A stretch of 64,000 bases of DNA. Origin: DASZGL01 sp035938875 (GTDB taxonomy: Bacteria; Chloroflexota; Dormibacteria; Aeolococcales; Aeolococcaceae). A program made the translations under genes and the position numbers. The stretch spans positions 4,356 through 68,355 of the forward strand of contig DASZGL010000010.1 of NCBI GenBank assembly GCA_035938875.1. Reading direction: 5' to 3'. Position 1 is the stretch's first letter, and each line of letters begins with the position of its first letter. This document shows, piece by piece, positions 51,143 to 60,578 of the stretch. The notes beneath the pieces are model-generated. The model had not been told where the DNA came from. It saw only the letters and a list, made by a program, of their open reading frames with translations, and did not search any database.

Positions 51143-52137
51143 ACGATGGGCGGTGGCGACTTGTGCGCCCAGGCATCGGGGTTGACGCAGTGGGCGGGAA
51201 TCTGGCCCCTCAGCGCTGTGAGCGCGTTGGCGGCGCACAGCTCGGCCATCGCTGCTCGGGTGCGCACCGTGGCGCTGCCAAGATGCGGCGCCAGCACCGC
51301 GTTGCGACACTCAGCAAGTCCTGGCGCCAGGGCGGGCTCATCCTCGTAGACGTCGAGCCCGGCACCGGCGATCCATCCCTCGCGCAGCGCGCGCACCAGG
51401 ACACGCTCGTCGATCACCGGTCCCCGCGCCGTGTTGACCAGAATCGCCGACGGCTTCATGCGACGCAGCTCAGCCTCGCCGATGAGATGTCGCGTGCGTT
51501 CGTTGAGCGGCACGTGCAAGGAGATGACATCCGCCTCGTCGAGCATCCGGTCGAAGGACATCGTCTCGACGCGCCCCACAAGGTCGTCGTCGACTCTCGG
51601 ACCGTCGCCGTGAGGCACGTAGGCGACACGCATCGAGCAGGCGAGGGCGCGCCGCGCCAGCGCCTGGCCGATGCGCCCGAAGCCGACGATGCCGAGCAGC
51701 GCGTCACCGAGGTCAAGCCCGAGCAGGTAATCGGGTTCCCACCCGGAAAAACGACCGGCACGCATCTCTGCGTCTCCTTCGCAGATCCGCCGTGCGGCGG
51801 CGATCATCAACCCGAGCGCACAGTCGGCGGTGGCATCGGTGAGCACCCCCGGGGTGTTGGCGACGACGATGCCGCGCGCTGTCGCAGCATCGACATCGAC
51901 GTTGTTGTAGCCGACGGCGTACACGCACACGGCGCGAAGCCGCGGCAGCCCGCAGTCGAGAACGGCGGCGTCAACGTTGTCACGCAGCTGGGGGCAGAGG
52001 ACGTCGGTCGCGCCGCCGAGCGCCGTGCAGAGCTCGTCGTGCTCGGGAATGCGACCGAGAACTGTGACCTCGGTCTTGGAGCCGAGCATCGTCGCCCCCG
52101 GCTCAGGAAGGGCGAGGGTGCAGAGGACGCTGGCCAC
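51139..52137 (-). CDS. D-2-hydroxyacid dehydrogenase (glyoxylate/hydroxypyruvate reductase-like)
   Basis: This 332-residue enzyme reduces 2-ketoacids such as glyoxylate or hydroxypyruvate with NAD(P)H. It has LGIVGFGRIGQALARRA for the cofactor, and the catalytic Arg (NTARGPVIDE), Glu (DVYEDEPALA) and His (APHLGSAT). GTG start at 52137, 9 nt after a TACGAT -10. Forms an operon with the HAD phosphatase, so a phosphoglycolate or glycerate salvage step is conceivable. Confidence 0.9.
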   Translation of the reverse strand: MASVLCTLALPEPGATMLGSKTEVTVLGRIPEHDELCTALGGATDVLCPQLRDNVDAAVLDCGLPRLRAVCVYAVGYNNVDVDAATARGIVVANTPGVLTDATADCALGLMIAAARRICEGDAEMRAGRFSGWEPDYLLGLDLGDALLGIVGFGRIGQALARRALACSMRVAYVPHGDGPRVDDDLVGRVETMSFDRMLDEADVISLHVPLNERTRHLIGEAELRRMKPSAILVNTARGPVIDERVLVRALREGWIAGAGLDVYEDEPALAPGLAECRNAVLAPHLGSATVRTRAAMAELCAANALTALRGQIPAHCVNPDAWAHKSPPPIV

Positions 52138-52146
52138 GACGTCGCG

Positions 52147-52152
52147 ATCGTA
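52147..52152 (-). promoter_or_regulatory. -10 box of the hydroxyacid dehydrogenase operon, apparently leaderless
   Basis: TACGAT on the minus strand, then 9 nt, then GTG 52137. Divergent from the helicase promoter. Confidence 0.45.
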
Positions 52153-52202
52153 GTGGAACGGCTCTGCCGGCCACGTCGGTCCGCCGAAATCCCGACCTCG
52201 TG

Positions 52203-52208
52203 TAGACT
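52203..52208 (+). promoter_or_regulatory. -10 box of the DEAD-box helicase gene, apparently leaderless
   Basis: TAGACT, then 10 nt, then TTG 52219. It is what decides that start codon. Confidence 0.45.
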
Positions 52209-52218
52209 GAGGACAACT

Positions 52219-53463
<1,245 letters not shown>

Positions 53464-53528
53464 GCAAGATCGGCCGAGTCGGGTTGCTGCGAGGCCGTCG
53501 ACGCTCTTCGACACCCTGCGACGCGGGG

Positions 53529-53534
53529 TATGCT
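53529..53534 (+). promoter_or_regulatory. -10 box of the membrane sensor kinase gene, apparently leaderless
   Basis: TATGCT, then 9 nt, then GTG 53544. Confidence 0.45.
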
Positions 53535-53543
53535 CCGCGGCCC

Positions 53544-54761
53544 GTGAACCAGCTCAGCCTGCGGCACCCCCTGGGCCTGGCCACCGAGAGCGCCATCGCA
53601 GAGCCAGCAGCGCAAGGAGACGGAGAGCTGCCCGTCTGGGTTGTCGCCGCGCGCGCCGTCGCCATCGCCGCCGTCACCCTCGGCGCCGCGATCGGACTGA
53701 CCGTCCTCCTCGAGCACACGGTGCAGCCGCGCCTCCCCGCCTACGGCCTGCCGTTCCTGGTGGCCGTCGTCATCACGGCCTCCGTCGCCGGCACCAGGGC
53801 AGCGTTGCTGGTGAGCGCGGCGGCGACCGCGTACCTCGGCATCCACCTGGCCGCACCGGGCGAGCTCAGCTGGGACCGCGACAGCGTCTACGTCCTCGCC
53901 GCCTTCGCGCCCGCGGCAACCGCCATCGCACTGCTCGTCGGTATCCAGCAGCAGCGCACCGAGCGACGCTACGCCAAGGAGTACCTGCGCGAACGCGAGC
54001 ACCGTGAGCGCATGGCTGCGCTGGAGCACGTGAAGTCGCAGTTCCTCAACCTCGCCTCACACGAGCTGCGTGGTCCGCTGGGACTGATCCGTGGCTACGT
54101 CTCGATGATCGAAGAGGGCTCCTTCGGGCCGCTCGACGCCACCGACATGACTCGCGCCGCACCGGTGCTGACCGCCAAGGTCAGCGAGATGGCCCTGCTC
54201 ATCGATCGCATGCTCGACACCGCGCGGCTCGAGGAGCACAACCTCAACCTCAGCCTGGCCAGGGTCGATCTCGCCGACATCACCCAGCGCGCCGTCGACA
54301 CGGTGGCTCCGCTGGGCACCCCGAATCACAGCATCATCTACACACCGCCACGCCGGCCTGTGCCGGTGCAGGGCGACGCTGTCCGCCTCGGCATCATCAT
54401 CACCAACCTGCTGCACAACGCGGTGAAGTACTCGCCGGGTGGTGGGGTTGTGCAGTGCTTCCTGGGGAGCAACCCGGACGAGGCGGTGCTCAGCGTCTGG
54501 GACACGGGCCTGGGTATCGCGGAGAGCGACATCCCACGGCTGTTCGAGCGTTTCGGTCGCCTGGTGACGCGCGAGAACTCGCACATACCCGGCACCGGTC
54601 TCGGCCTCTACCTCTCGCGCGAGCTGGCGCGCCTCCATGGCGGTGACATCACGGTGCGCAGCACGCTGGGCGCCGGCAGCGTCTTCACTCTGACGCTACC
54701 CCTCGATCACAGCGCGGCGCCGACGGTGCGAGTTTCGCGCGCCATGCAGCACGCTCGATGA
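53544..54761 (+). CDS. Membrane sensor histidine kinase with KdpD-like (DUF4118) TM region
   Basis: This 405-residue kinase has four closely packed TM helices in the first 145 residues (AVAIAAVTLGAAIGLTVLL, VYVLAAFAPAATAIALLVGI) resembling the DUF4118 sensor region of KdpD. A coiled coil leads to HisKA with H173 in NLASHELRGPLG, N-box TNLLHNAVKYSPGG, G1 WDTGLGIA, F-box LFERFGR and G2 GTGLGLYL. No response regulator is adjacent. GTG start set by the promoter; the alpha/beta hydrolase gene overlaps its stop by 4 bp. Confidence 0.91.
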   Translation: MNQLSLRHPLGLATESAIAEPAAQGDGELPVWVVAARAVAIAAVTLGAAIGLTVLLEHTVQPRLPAYGLPFLVAVVITASVAGTRAALLVSAAATAYLGIHLAAPGELSWDRDSVYVLAAFAPAATAIALLVGIQQQRTERRYAKEYLREREHRERMAALEHVKSQFLNLASHELRGPLGLIRGYVSMIEEGSFGPLDATDMTRAAPVLTAKVSEMALLIDRMLDTARLEEHNLNLSLARVDLADITQRAVDTVAPLGTPNHSIIYTPPRRPVPVQGDAVRLGIIITNLLHNAVKYSPGGGVVQCFLGSNPDEAVLSVWDTGLGIAESDIPRLFERFGRLVTRENSHIPGTGLGLYLSRELARLHGGDITVRSTLGAGSVFTLTLPLDHSAAPTVRVSRAMQHAR

Positions 54762-55555
54762 GCCAGCCGGCCGGACCTCCATCGCGTCCATTCATCCACG
54801 ACACCGGCGACGGCCCAGCTGTGCTGCTTCTGCACGCGTTTCCTCTCGACGCATCACAGTGGGACCATGAGGTCGCGGCACTGAGTGGCCGCTATCGCTG
54901 CCTGCGACCCGACGCCTTCGGCTGTGGCCTGTCGCCGGCGCCGCCCGTGGGCATGACCCTCGACACCACAGGCGCCGCCATCGTCGAGGCACTCGATGTC
55001 CTTGGCGTATCCAGCGTGGCGGTGGTCGGGCTGTCGATGGGTGGATACACCGCAATGGCTCTGCTGCGCCAGGCTGCGCAGCGGGTTCGCGCCCTGGTTC
55101 TGGCCGACACGCGCGCCACCGCCGACAGCGAGGCGGCCCGCGCCGACAGGCTGACCATGGCCACCTCGGTGCTGCGCGACGGAGTCGACGGCGTCGTCGA
55201 ATCCACCGTCGAGCGGCTGCTGAGCCCGCAATCACGCATGGAATTTCACATCAGCGACCCGGTGCGGGCCCGAGTTCGACGTTGCACTCCCGCTGGAGTG
55301 GCCGCGTGCCAGGAGGCGATGGCGGCGCGGCCCGACAGCACGGCAACGCTTGCCGCCGTTCGCGTTCCCACGCTGGTGCTCTGCGGCGAGGAGGACAGCG
55401 TGACGCCGCCGGCGGAGATGCGGGAGATGGCATCAATCATCGCCGGTTCCCGCTTCGAGATCATCGCCGAAGCCGGACACCTCAGCAACCTCGAGCAGCG
55501 CGAGCGTTTCGACGCGTTGCTGAGCGGCTTCCTCGACGGGGTCGCGGCGACCTGA
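54758..55555 (+). CDS. Alpha/beta hydrolase
   Basis: This 265-residue hydrolase has HAFPLDASQWDHEV (oxyanion region), the nucleophile elbow VVGLSMGGYTAM, the acid in VLCGEEDSVTPP and the His in AEAGHLSNLEQRERF. It resembles esterases and 3-oxoadipate enol-lactonase-like enzymes, without a decisive motif. Its start overlaps the kinase stop (ATGA), an uncommon kinase-hydrolase coupling. Substrate unknown. Confidence 0.88.
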   Translation: MSQPAGPPSRPFIHDTGDGPAVLLLHAFPLDASQWDHEVAALSGRYRCLRPDAFGCGLSPAPPVGMTLDTTGAAIVEALDVLGVSSVAVVGLSMGGYTAMALLRQAAQRVRALVLADTRATADSEAARADRLTMATSVLRDGVDGVVESTVERLLSPQSRMEFHISDPVRARVRRCTPAGVAACQEAMAARPDSTATLAAVRVPTLVLCGEEDSVTPPAEMREMASIIAGSRFEIIAEAGHLSNLEQRERFDALLSGFLDGVAAT

Positions 55556-55604
55556 CGGTTTTGGTCAGTCGCGGCGCAAACGCCGCAGTGCCGGGCCGCC
55601 CGGC

Positions 55605-56804
55605 TCAGTGAGCGGCGGCGACCGCCTGACCGGTTGCCGCGTTGGGGTTCATGCAGAACCCTTCGTAGTCGATGGGCTCGGTGATCGTCGGGTTCTCCCC
55701 GCACACCGGGCAGTGCGGGTCACGGGGAACGCGAAACTCGCGGAACTTCATGTCCAGGGCGTCGATCATCAACAGCCGGCCGGCAAGCGGCTCGCCCTGG
55801 CCGATGATCAGCTTGATCACCTCGGTCGCCTGGAGGAGGCCGACGATGCCGGGGAGCACACCGAGCACACCCGCTTCGGCGCACGACGGCGCCTCTTCCG
55901 GGGGCGGCGGCGCCGGGAAACGGCAGCGATAGCAGGGCGAGGAGAAGGGCAGCACCGTGGTCACCTGGCCCTCGAAGCGCAGGATGCCCCCGTCGACCAT
56001 CGGCTTGCGGGCGAACAGCGCGGCGTCGTTGGCGAGGTAGCGGGTGGGGAAGTTGTCGCAGCCGTTGACGATGATGTCGTACTGCGAGAAGAGGTCGACG
56101 GCGTTCTCAGAGCTGAGCATCTCGCGGTGCTCATTGACCTTCACGTCGGGGTTCAGCGCGGCGATGGCGATGCGCGCCGACTCCGTCTTGGCCATGCCGA
56201 CACGATCCATGGTGTGGATCACCTGCCGCTGCAGGTTGCTCATGTCGACGGTGTCGTAGTCGACCAGTCCGATGGTGCCCACGCCGGCAGCGGCGAGGTA
56301 CAGCGCCGCCGGAGAACCGAGCCCACCGGCGCCGATGAGCAGCACTCTGGCGTCGAGGAGGCGGCGCTGCCCCTCCTCGCCGACCTCGGGGACGAGGAGG
56401 TGACGGCTGTAGCGCTGCTTCTGCTCAGCGGTCAGCGCCTTGGGGATGACGAAGTCGTAACCCTTCGCCTTCCAGGCGCCGAACCCGCCAGACATCGACT
56501 CGACCTCTTCGTAGCCCATGTCGTGCAGAGCCTTGGCGGCGAGCAGGGAGCGCACCCCGCCGGCGCAGTACAGCGTGATCGGCGTCGACCGGTCGGGGAC
56601 GCGATCCTCGACCTGGGTCTCGAGAAAGCCCTTGCTCAGGTGCGTGGCGCCCGCGATGTGCCCCTCCTCGAACTCGTAGCGCTCGCGGACGTCGAGGACG
56701 ACACGGCCGCGCTCGCCAACGCGCTCGTCGTGCACCCGCTCGGGGGTGACCTCGGGGACGATTTCGCGGGCGGCGCTGAGGAGGTCGCGGGACGTCTTGG
56801 CCAT
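55605..56804 (-). CDS. Rhodanese-MoeB/ThiF fusion: sulfur-carrier protein adenylyltransferase
   Basis: This 399-residue protein begins with a rhodanese domain (about 15-115; active-site loop LYCAGGVRS, C78-80 region) followed by a ThiF/MoeB E1-like domain: GAGGLGSPAALYLAAAG for ATP, MSNLQRQVIHT, GCDNFPTRYL, zinc cysteines CYRCRFP and CPVCGE. It would adenylate and sulfurate small ubiquitin-like carriers for molybdopterin, thiamine or cysteine synthesis. The usual MoeZ/MOCS3 order is MoeB first, rhodanese last; here it is inverted. No carrier gene (moaD, thiS, cysO) is in the window. Confidence 0.92.
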   Translation of the reverse strand: MAKTSRDLLSAAREIVPEVTPERVHDERVGERGRVVLDVRERYEFEEGHIAGATHLSKGFLETQVEDRVPDRSTPITLYCAGGVRSLLAAKALHDMGYEEVESMSGGFGAWKAKGYDFVIPKALTAEQKQRYSRHLLVPEVGEEGQRRLLDARVLLIGAGGLGSPAALYLAAAGVGTIGLVDYDTVDMSNLQRQVIHTMDRVGMAKTESARIAIAALNPDVKVNEHREMLSSENAVDLFSQYDIIVNGCDNFPTRYLANDAALFARKPMVDGGILRFEGQVTTVLPFSSPCYRCRFPAPPPPEEAPSCAEAGVLGVLPGIVGLLQATEVIKLIIGQGEPLAGRLLMIDALDMKFREFRVPRDPHCPVCGENPTITEPIDYEGFCMNPNAATGQAVAAAH

Positions 56805-57087
56805 GATTGTTGAGGAGCCTCGTTTCGGCGGAGTGGCGACGATCGCTCTTGGACTCTACGGCTGCCGCGGCGCGTGGGTCAAAAGTGGATCGGACTAGTC
56901 AGGATTGAGCCTTCCCGCGCCGCCGCGGCCCTAAACCGGCCCCGGCGGCCCGTCGCCAGGGCGGCCCAGGCGGGCGTCACGCAAGGATCACCATGGCGAT
57001 TCCGTTGTTTTTGCAGGCGCCGGGCGCGCTGTCGGTTGGTGTTCGCGGGGTGCCGGGAGTGCCCCGCCCGACCCCATCGTCCCAAGG

Positions 57088-57110
57088 AGGGTGGTGCCGC
57101 GGACGGCACC
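57088..57110 (+). promoter_or_regulatory. T-box-like core sequence with overlapping hairpin
   Basis: AGGGTGGTGCCGCGG (57088-57102) matches the T-box riboswitch core AGGGTGGNACCGCGG at all but one position. GGTGCCG and CGGCACC (57093-57099, 57104-57110) form a perfect hairpin that would compete with the tRNA-binding bulge. A specifier stem could not be recognised upstream, and the next gene has its own -10 box. Confidence 0.3.
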
Positions 57111-57218
57111 GGAGGGGTCTCAGCCGCGCGCCGCCCGCGCCTCCTGGGCCGAGTCGCCTCGCACCCTCCTGCGCCCCGCTGCGGGCGGGCTTTCGCCGAC
57201 CTGCCCCCGCCGCGGGGG

Positions 57219-57224
57219 TACAGT
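57219..57224 (+). promoter_or_regulatory. -10 box of the 47-aa protein gene, apparently leaderless
   Basis: TACAGT, then 6 nt, then GTG 57231. Confidence 0.4.
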
Positions 57225-57230
57225 CGAGGC

Positions 57231-57374
57231 GTGCCGCAGATCGTTGGCGACGACGAGCTTCCCGAGCCCCTGCGACCGCCCCGGCCCCAGGGGTGGTACG
57301 AGGTCTTCTGCTGCGGCGCCGTGGTGCTGCTCATCTTCGCGGGCGCGATCGCCCTGGCGGTCTTCTCGCACTGA
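57231..57374 (+). CDS. 47-residue tail-anchored membrane protein
   Basis: The protein has a proline-rich acidic start (MPQIVGDDELPEPLRPPRPQ), GWYEVF, and one TM helix (CCGAVVLLIFAGAIALAVF) two residues from the end. GTG start with a -10 box 6 nt upstream. It is 32 bp before murE, which has its own -10. Function unknown; size and topology suggest a small membrane subunit or regulator. Confidence 0.55.
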   Translation: MPQIVGDDELPEPLRPPRPQGWYEVFCCGAVVLLIFAGAIALAVFSH

Positions 57375-57394
57375 GCCGGCGTCCCTTTGAGGGG

Positions 57395-57400
57395 TACGCT
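57395..57400 (+). promoter_or_regulatory. -10 box of murE, apparently leaderless
   Basis: TACGCT, then 6 nt, then GTG 57407. It lies in the 32-bp gap after the small membrane protein gene. Confidence 0.4.
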
Positions 57401-57406
57401 CTCGCC

Positions 57407-58924
57407 GTGACCACCCTCGAGGCACTGCTGCGCAACTCCGGCTTGCCGGCGGTGAGCGGCGCCGACATCGCGGTGAGCGGCGTCGACTACGACTCGCGCA
57501 CCACGGTTGCCGGCTCGGTGTTCGTCGCCATCCCCGGGGCGCACAGCGACGGCCACAGCCATGCACGCGAAGCCGTCGAGCGCGGCGCCGTGGCGGTCGT
57601 CGCCGAGCACGTACCGGCGCCGTCGATCCCCGCCGGCATCCCGCTGGTCATCGTCGCCGACTCCCGTGCCGCGCTGGCGCCACTGGCGGCCGAGATCGCC
57701 GGGCATCCGTCGCGCCGGCTCTGCATCGCCGGGATCACCGGAACCGACGGCAAGACGACGACCACCACCATGCTGCACGCTGCGTGGCGCGCGTGCGGGC
57801 TGCGCGCCGGCGCCATGAGCACTGTCGACTTCCGCGTCGACGACAGCGTCACCATCAACGACACGCGACAGACAACGCCGGAGGCGGTCGATCTGCAACG
57901 GCGCTTGCGCACCCTGGTCGACGCGGGATGCACCCACGCGGCGGTGGAGACGTCGAGCCACGCCCTGGCGCTGCACCGCGTCGACTGTGTCGACTTCCGC
58001 GCCGCGGTCTTCACCAGGATCACCTCCGAGCACCTCGACGTGCACGGCACGCAGGCGGAGTATCTCGAGGCCAAAGCACGCCTGGGCCACGCCGTTTCTG
58101 CCAGACATGACGGTATCATGGTGCTCGACGCCGACGACGAGATCGGCTATCCGCGGCTGAGCACCATCGCCGTGGCGCAGCGGCTCACCTACAGCGCCTC
58201 GGCCGCAGCGGGCGCCGACCTCTGCGCCGAGTCGGTGACCGCCGACGCCGGCGGTGTCCGTTTCACGGCACTGACGCCGTGGGGGCGGACAGCGGTGCAG
58301 CTGAGACTGGCGGGACGTTTCAACGTCGCCAATGCCCTGGCGGCGGTTGCCGCGGCGTGCGCCACCGGCGGCAACCTCGAGGGCGCGGTGCGCGGCCTCG
58401 GCGACCTCGACCACGTCAGCGGGCGCATGGAGCGCGTCGACCTGGGACAGCCCTTCAGCGTGGTCATCGACTACGCGCACACCGCCGATTCGCTCGAGCG
58501 CGTGCTCAGCGAGCTGAGGGCGGCGACACCGGGCAGGTTGTGGGTGGTCTTCGGGTCCGCCGGCGAGCGCGACCGGCCCAAGCGCGCCGAGATGGGGGCC
58601 ATCGCCGCGCGACTCGCCGACGTCGTCGTGGTCACCGACGAGGATCCCAGGGAAGAAGACCGCGAGGCGATCCTCGAGGAGATCGCCGCCGCCGCCCGGG
58701 CGCACGGGGCACGCGACAGCGACAGCCTGCACGTCATCCCCGACCGGGAAGCGGCCATCGACTTCGCCATTCAGGGAGCCGCTGCCGGGGACACCGTCCT
58801 GTGCGCGGGCAAGGGCCATGAGAGCAGCATCATCAGCGGGCGCTGCAAGCTTCCCTGGAGCGAGCACGACACCGTCGAGCGGGCCGTGGCCAGGCGCCTG
58901 CACGGCAACCCGCCGCCTGCCTAG
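57407..58924 (+). CDS. murE: UDP-N-acetylmuramoyl-tripeptide synthetase (MurE)
   Basis: This 505-residue Mur ligase adds the third amino acid to UDP-MurNAc-L-Ala-D-Glu. It has VSGVDYDSRTTVAGSVFVAI, P-loop GITGTDGKTTTTTML, AAVETSSHAL, RITSEHLDVHGT, IDYAHTADSLERVL and GKGHESS. The amino-acid-selecting motif, DNPR in diaminopimelate enzymes, reads EDPR at 412-415 (D-E-D-P-R). Arginine is kept, Asn is Asp, so the substrate (meso-DAP, ornithine or lysine) is uncertain. It stands apart from a dcw cluster. GTG start set by the promoter. Confidence 0.93.
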   Translation: MTTLEALLRNSGLPAVSGADIAVSGVDYDSRTTVAGSVFVAIPGAHSDGHSHAREAVERGAVAVVAEHVPAPSIPAGIPLVIVADSRAALAPLAAEIAGHPSRRLCIAGITGTDGKTTTTTMLHAAWRACGLRAGAMSTVDFRVDDSVTINDTRQTTPEAVDLQRRLRTLVDAGCTHAAVETSSHALALHRVDCVDFRAAVFTRITSEHLDVHGTQAEYLEAKARLGHAVSARHDGIMVLDADDEIGYPRLSTIAVAQRLTYSASAAAGADLCAESVTADAGGVRFTALTPWGRTAVQLRLAGRFNVANALAAVAAACATGGNLEGAVRGLGDLDHVSGRMERVDLGQPFSVVIDYAHTADSLERVLSELRAATPGRLWVVFGSAGERDRPKRAEMGAIAARLADVVVVTDEDPREEDREAILEEIAAAARAHGARDSDSLHVIPDREAAIDFAIQGAAAGDTVLCAGKGHESSIISGRCKLPWSEHDTVERAVARRLHGNPPPA

Positions 58925-59003
58925 GATCACCCCTTTGCTGCCGAGCGACTGGCGGCGTAGCATCGACGGCGACACTCGGTCAGACCTCGGAGGGAGTCCG
59001 CGG

Positions 59004-59294
59004 ATGCCGGCATGGAGCAAGCGCGTTCGCACCCTGACGTTGCACGGCGTGGAGCAGAACATGGCGCTGGGTGCGCGCTATTTCCGCTTCGAGGTGCTCG
59101 AGGCCGTGGGTGATCCCAACCCGCTGCGTCTGGGATCAGCCGTCTCCGTGCTCGAGGAGGTGAGCTCGCACGGCCGGTGCGTCATCGTCCTTCCCGACGA
59201 GCGACGCGTCGCGCTCTACGCGGTGCACCCCGAGAAGGGCGCGTCCGAGATCGTCTGGTACGAGCGAACCGAGCTGATCCCCGGCCCGCGCTAG
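59004..59294 (+). CDS. Conserved-looking small protein, 96 aa, unknown function
   Basis: The ATG at 59004 has a strong GGAGGGAG ribosome-binding site. The sequence alternates hydrophobic strands (RTLTLHGVEQNMALGARYF, GRCVIVLPDERRVALYAVHP) and looks like a compact beta-rich fold without Cys, TM or signal. A TAGCAT -10 candidate lies around 58960. It ends in overlap with the convergent rsmG. No family recognised. Confidence 0.72.
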   Translation: MPAWSKRVRTLTLHGVEQNMALGARYFRFEVLEAVGDPNPLRLGSAVSVLEEVSSHGRCVIVLPDERRVALYAVHPEKGASEIVWYERTELIPGPR

Positions 59295-60004
59295 ACCGGG
59301 TCGTCGCCCGGCGCGGCGAGCAGCGGCCGGCGCGCCGGCACCCCCGTGCGTCGGGGAAACCTCGTCGGCGTGGACGCCTCCTTGATCACGGTGACGATGT
59401 CGGCATCGGCTGCCTGGGGCAGCCCTCCGCCACACGACCGGGCAGCGTATGCGCACTGCGTCGCGGCGGTGACGGCGTCACCGACGAGCCAGCCGGCCAC
59501 GCCGCCGACACGCACCAGCGGCAGGGCGAGCTCGCACAGCACCGGCGGAGGCGCTGCGGCACGCGAAACCGCGCAGTCGAAGGCCTCGCGGGCGTCAGGA
59601 TCGTGGCCGAACACCTCGGCCCGGCGACAGACGACGGTCACCTGCTGCAGCCCGAGGACTCCGCAGACGTGCAGCAAAAACCCGCAGCGCCGCTCATCGG
59701 CGTCGAGCAGCGTCACCCGCAGGTCGTCGCGCAGGACCGCCATGGGAATCCCCGGCACACCGGCGCCGGATCCGATGTCGACGACACGTGCACGCGCGAC
59801 CGGCTGGATCAGCTGTAGAAGGCGGCGAGACTCGTCGACGTGCCGCTGCCACGCCTGCTCTTCGGCGACGGTTGTGAGGTTGATGCGCTGGTTGAATCGG
59901 TGCAGCTCGCGCAGGTACGTCTGCAGCCGCGAGCGGGTGCCTGCGTCGATCACCGCGTCAGTGTCCCAGGTCAAACCCATACGCGCCGCGGCCTGCCCGG
60001 ACAT
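59291..60004 (-). CDS. rsmG: 16S rRNA (guanine527-N7)-methyltransferase
   Basis: This 237-residue protein is RsmG/GidB: N-terminal helix with NQRINLTTV and WQRHVDESRRLLQL, SAM motif VVDIGSGAGVPGIPMAVL, VTLLDADERRCGFL and the conserved VSRAAAPPPVLCEL. Loss of this enzyme gives low-level streptomycin resistance in other bacteria. The C-terminus is a little longer than usual and Arg/Pro-rich. rsmG is often beside parA-parB near the origin; here a ParB-like gene is about 1 kb away on the other strand. Confidence 0.92.
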   Translation of the reverse strand: MSGQAAARMGLTWDTDAVIDAGTRSRLQTYLRELHRFNQRINLTTVAEEQAWQRHVDESRRLLQLIQPVARARVVDIGSGAGVPGIPMAVLRDDLRVTLLDADERRCGFLLHVCGVLGLQQVTVVCRRAEVFGHDPDAREAFDCAVSRAAAPPPVLCELALPLVRVGGVAGWLVGDAVTAATQCAYAARSCGGGLPQAADADIVTVIKEASTPTRFPRRTGVPARRPLLAAPGDDPV

Positions 60005-60170
60005 GACACGCCGACCATCGGCGGCGGCCGCTTCTGTCCCGCAGACCTGCGGCCGGGAGACGACGTCGAGGTCCCCGCACAGCGATTCACACTCCAGGAG
60101 TCCGCGCCGGCTGCAGTCGTGCGATCATGGGGCGCACGAGTTGTGCCGGGCCCGTATGTGGAGTGACGTG

Positions 60171-60362
60171 ATGCCGCAGCCCTCGCCGTGCCCACGTTGC
60201 AGCACCACACGGCTTGCCGTGGTGTACTTCGACGCCGAGGGTCAGCCGATTGGCGGCCACCTCCACTGCCCGGAATGCGGCGCGCGTCACGCAGCGCAGC
60301 TGGCTGCGGAAGGCAAACGCGGCCGGGTGCGCTCCGAGCTGCTCGAGCGAAAGGCCTCCTAA
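60171..60362 (+). CDS. Small zinc-ribbon protein, 63 aa
   Basis: The protein has two CxxC knuckles (PSPCPRCSTTRLAVVYF and LHCPECGARHAAQL) spaced 25 residues apart, a typical zinc ribbon, then a basic tail. The ATG at 60171 follows a GGAG at 7 nt; a GTG one codon earlier is possible. It could bind nucleic acid or stand as an adaptor. The 166 bp upstream, back to rsmG, show no other gene. Confidence 0.65.
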   Translation: MPQPSPCPRCSTTRLAVVYFDAEGQPIGGHLHCPECGARHAAQLAAEGKRGRVRSELLERKAS

Positions 60363-60398
60363 CTCCCCAGCGGGGCTCCTGCTAGGTTGCCCCGGCGG

Positions 60399-60518
60399 CA
60401 TGGGCGCGCATTGCCGGCGAGTTCTCGGTCATCGCCATCGGTGCCGGTGCCATCGGCTATGCAGCCGGACTGGTAATCTCCGCGATCGCCGGGCAGCACG
60501 TCGGCTCGGGTGGGTGAG
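60399..60518 (+). CDS. Possible small membrane protein without canonical start
   Basis: The frame from about 60399 reads AWARIAGEFSVIAIGAGAIG, then YAAGLVISAIAGQHVGSGG and a TGA at 60516-60518. It is a convincing hydrophobic helix with Gly/Ala packing. But there is no ATG, GTG or TTG in this frame after the TAG at 60384; an ATT at 60411 is the only near-cognate start. It may be a real micro-protein with an unusual start or a chance frame. Confidence 0.28.
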
Positions 60519-60578
60519 TGTGGGCGGGCTCACCGGATCAAGGAACGCCGCTGGGGCGGCAGGACGCGAGGAGTCAGC

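Larger units (their letters stand above)
56805..57230. other. Divergent non-coding region with T-box-like motif
   Basis: The 426 bp between the MoeB fusion and the 47-aa protein have no convincing gene. It contains a T-box-like core and hairpin (57088-57110), a GC-rich hairpin CGCCC/GGGCG followed by GGCTTT near 57173-57193, and the -10 box of the small protein gene (57219-57224). In-frame sequence upstream of the small gene has no protein-like character. Confidence 0.5.

Noticed and set aside
56879..59062. 727-codon open frame on the minus strand opposite murE and the region before it
   Set aside because: Its translation is low-complexity Gly/Arg/Asp/Val without a fold or motif, while the plus strand carries intact Mur ligase motifs. 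Long antisense frames are expected at this GC content.
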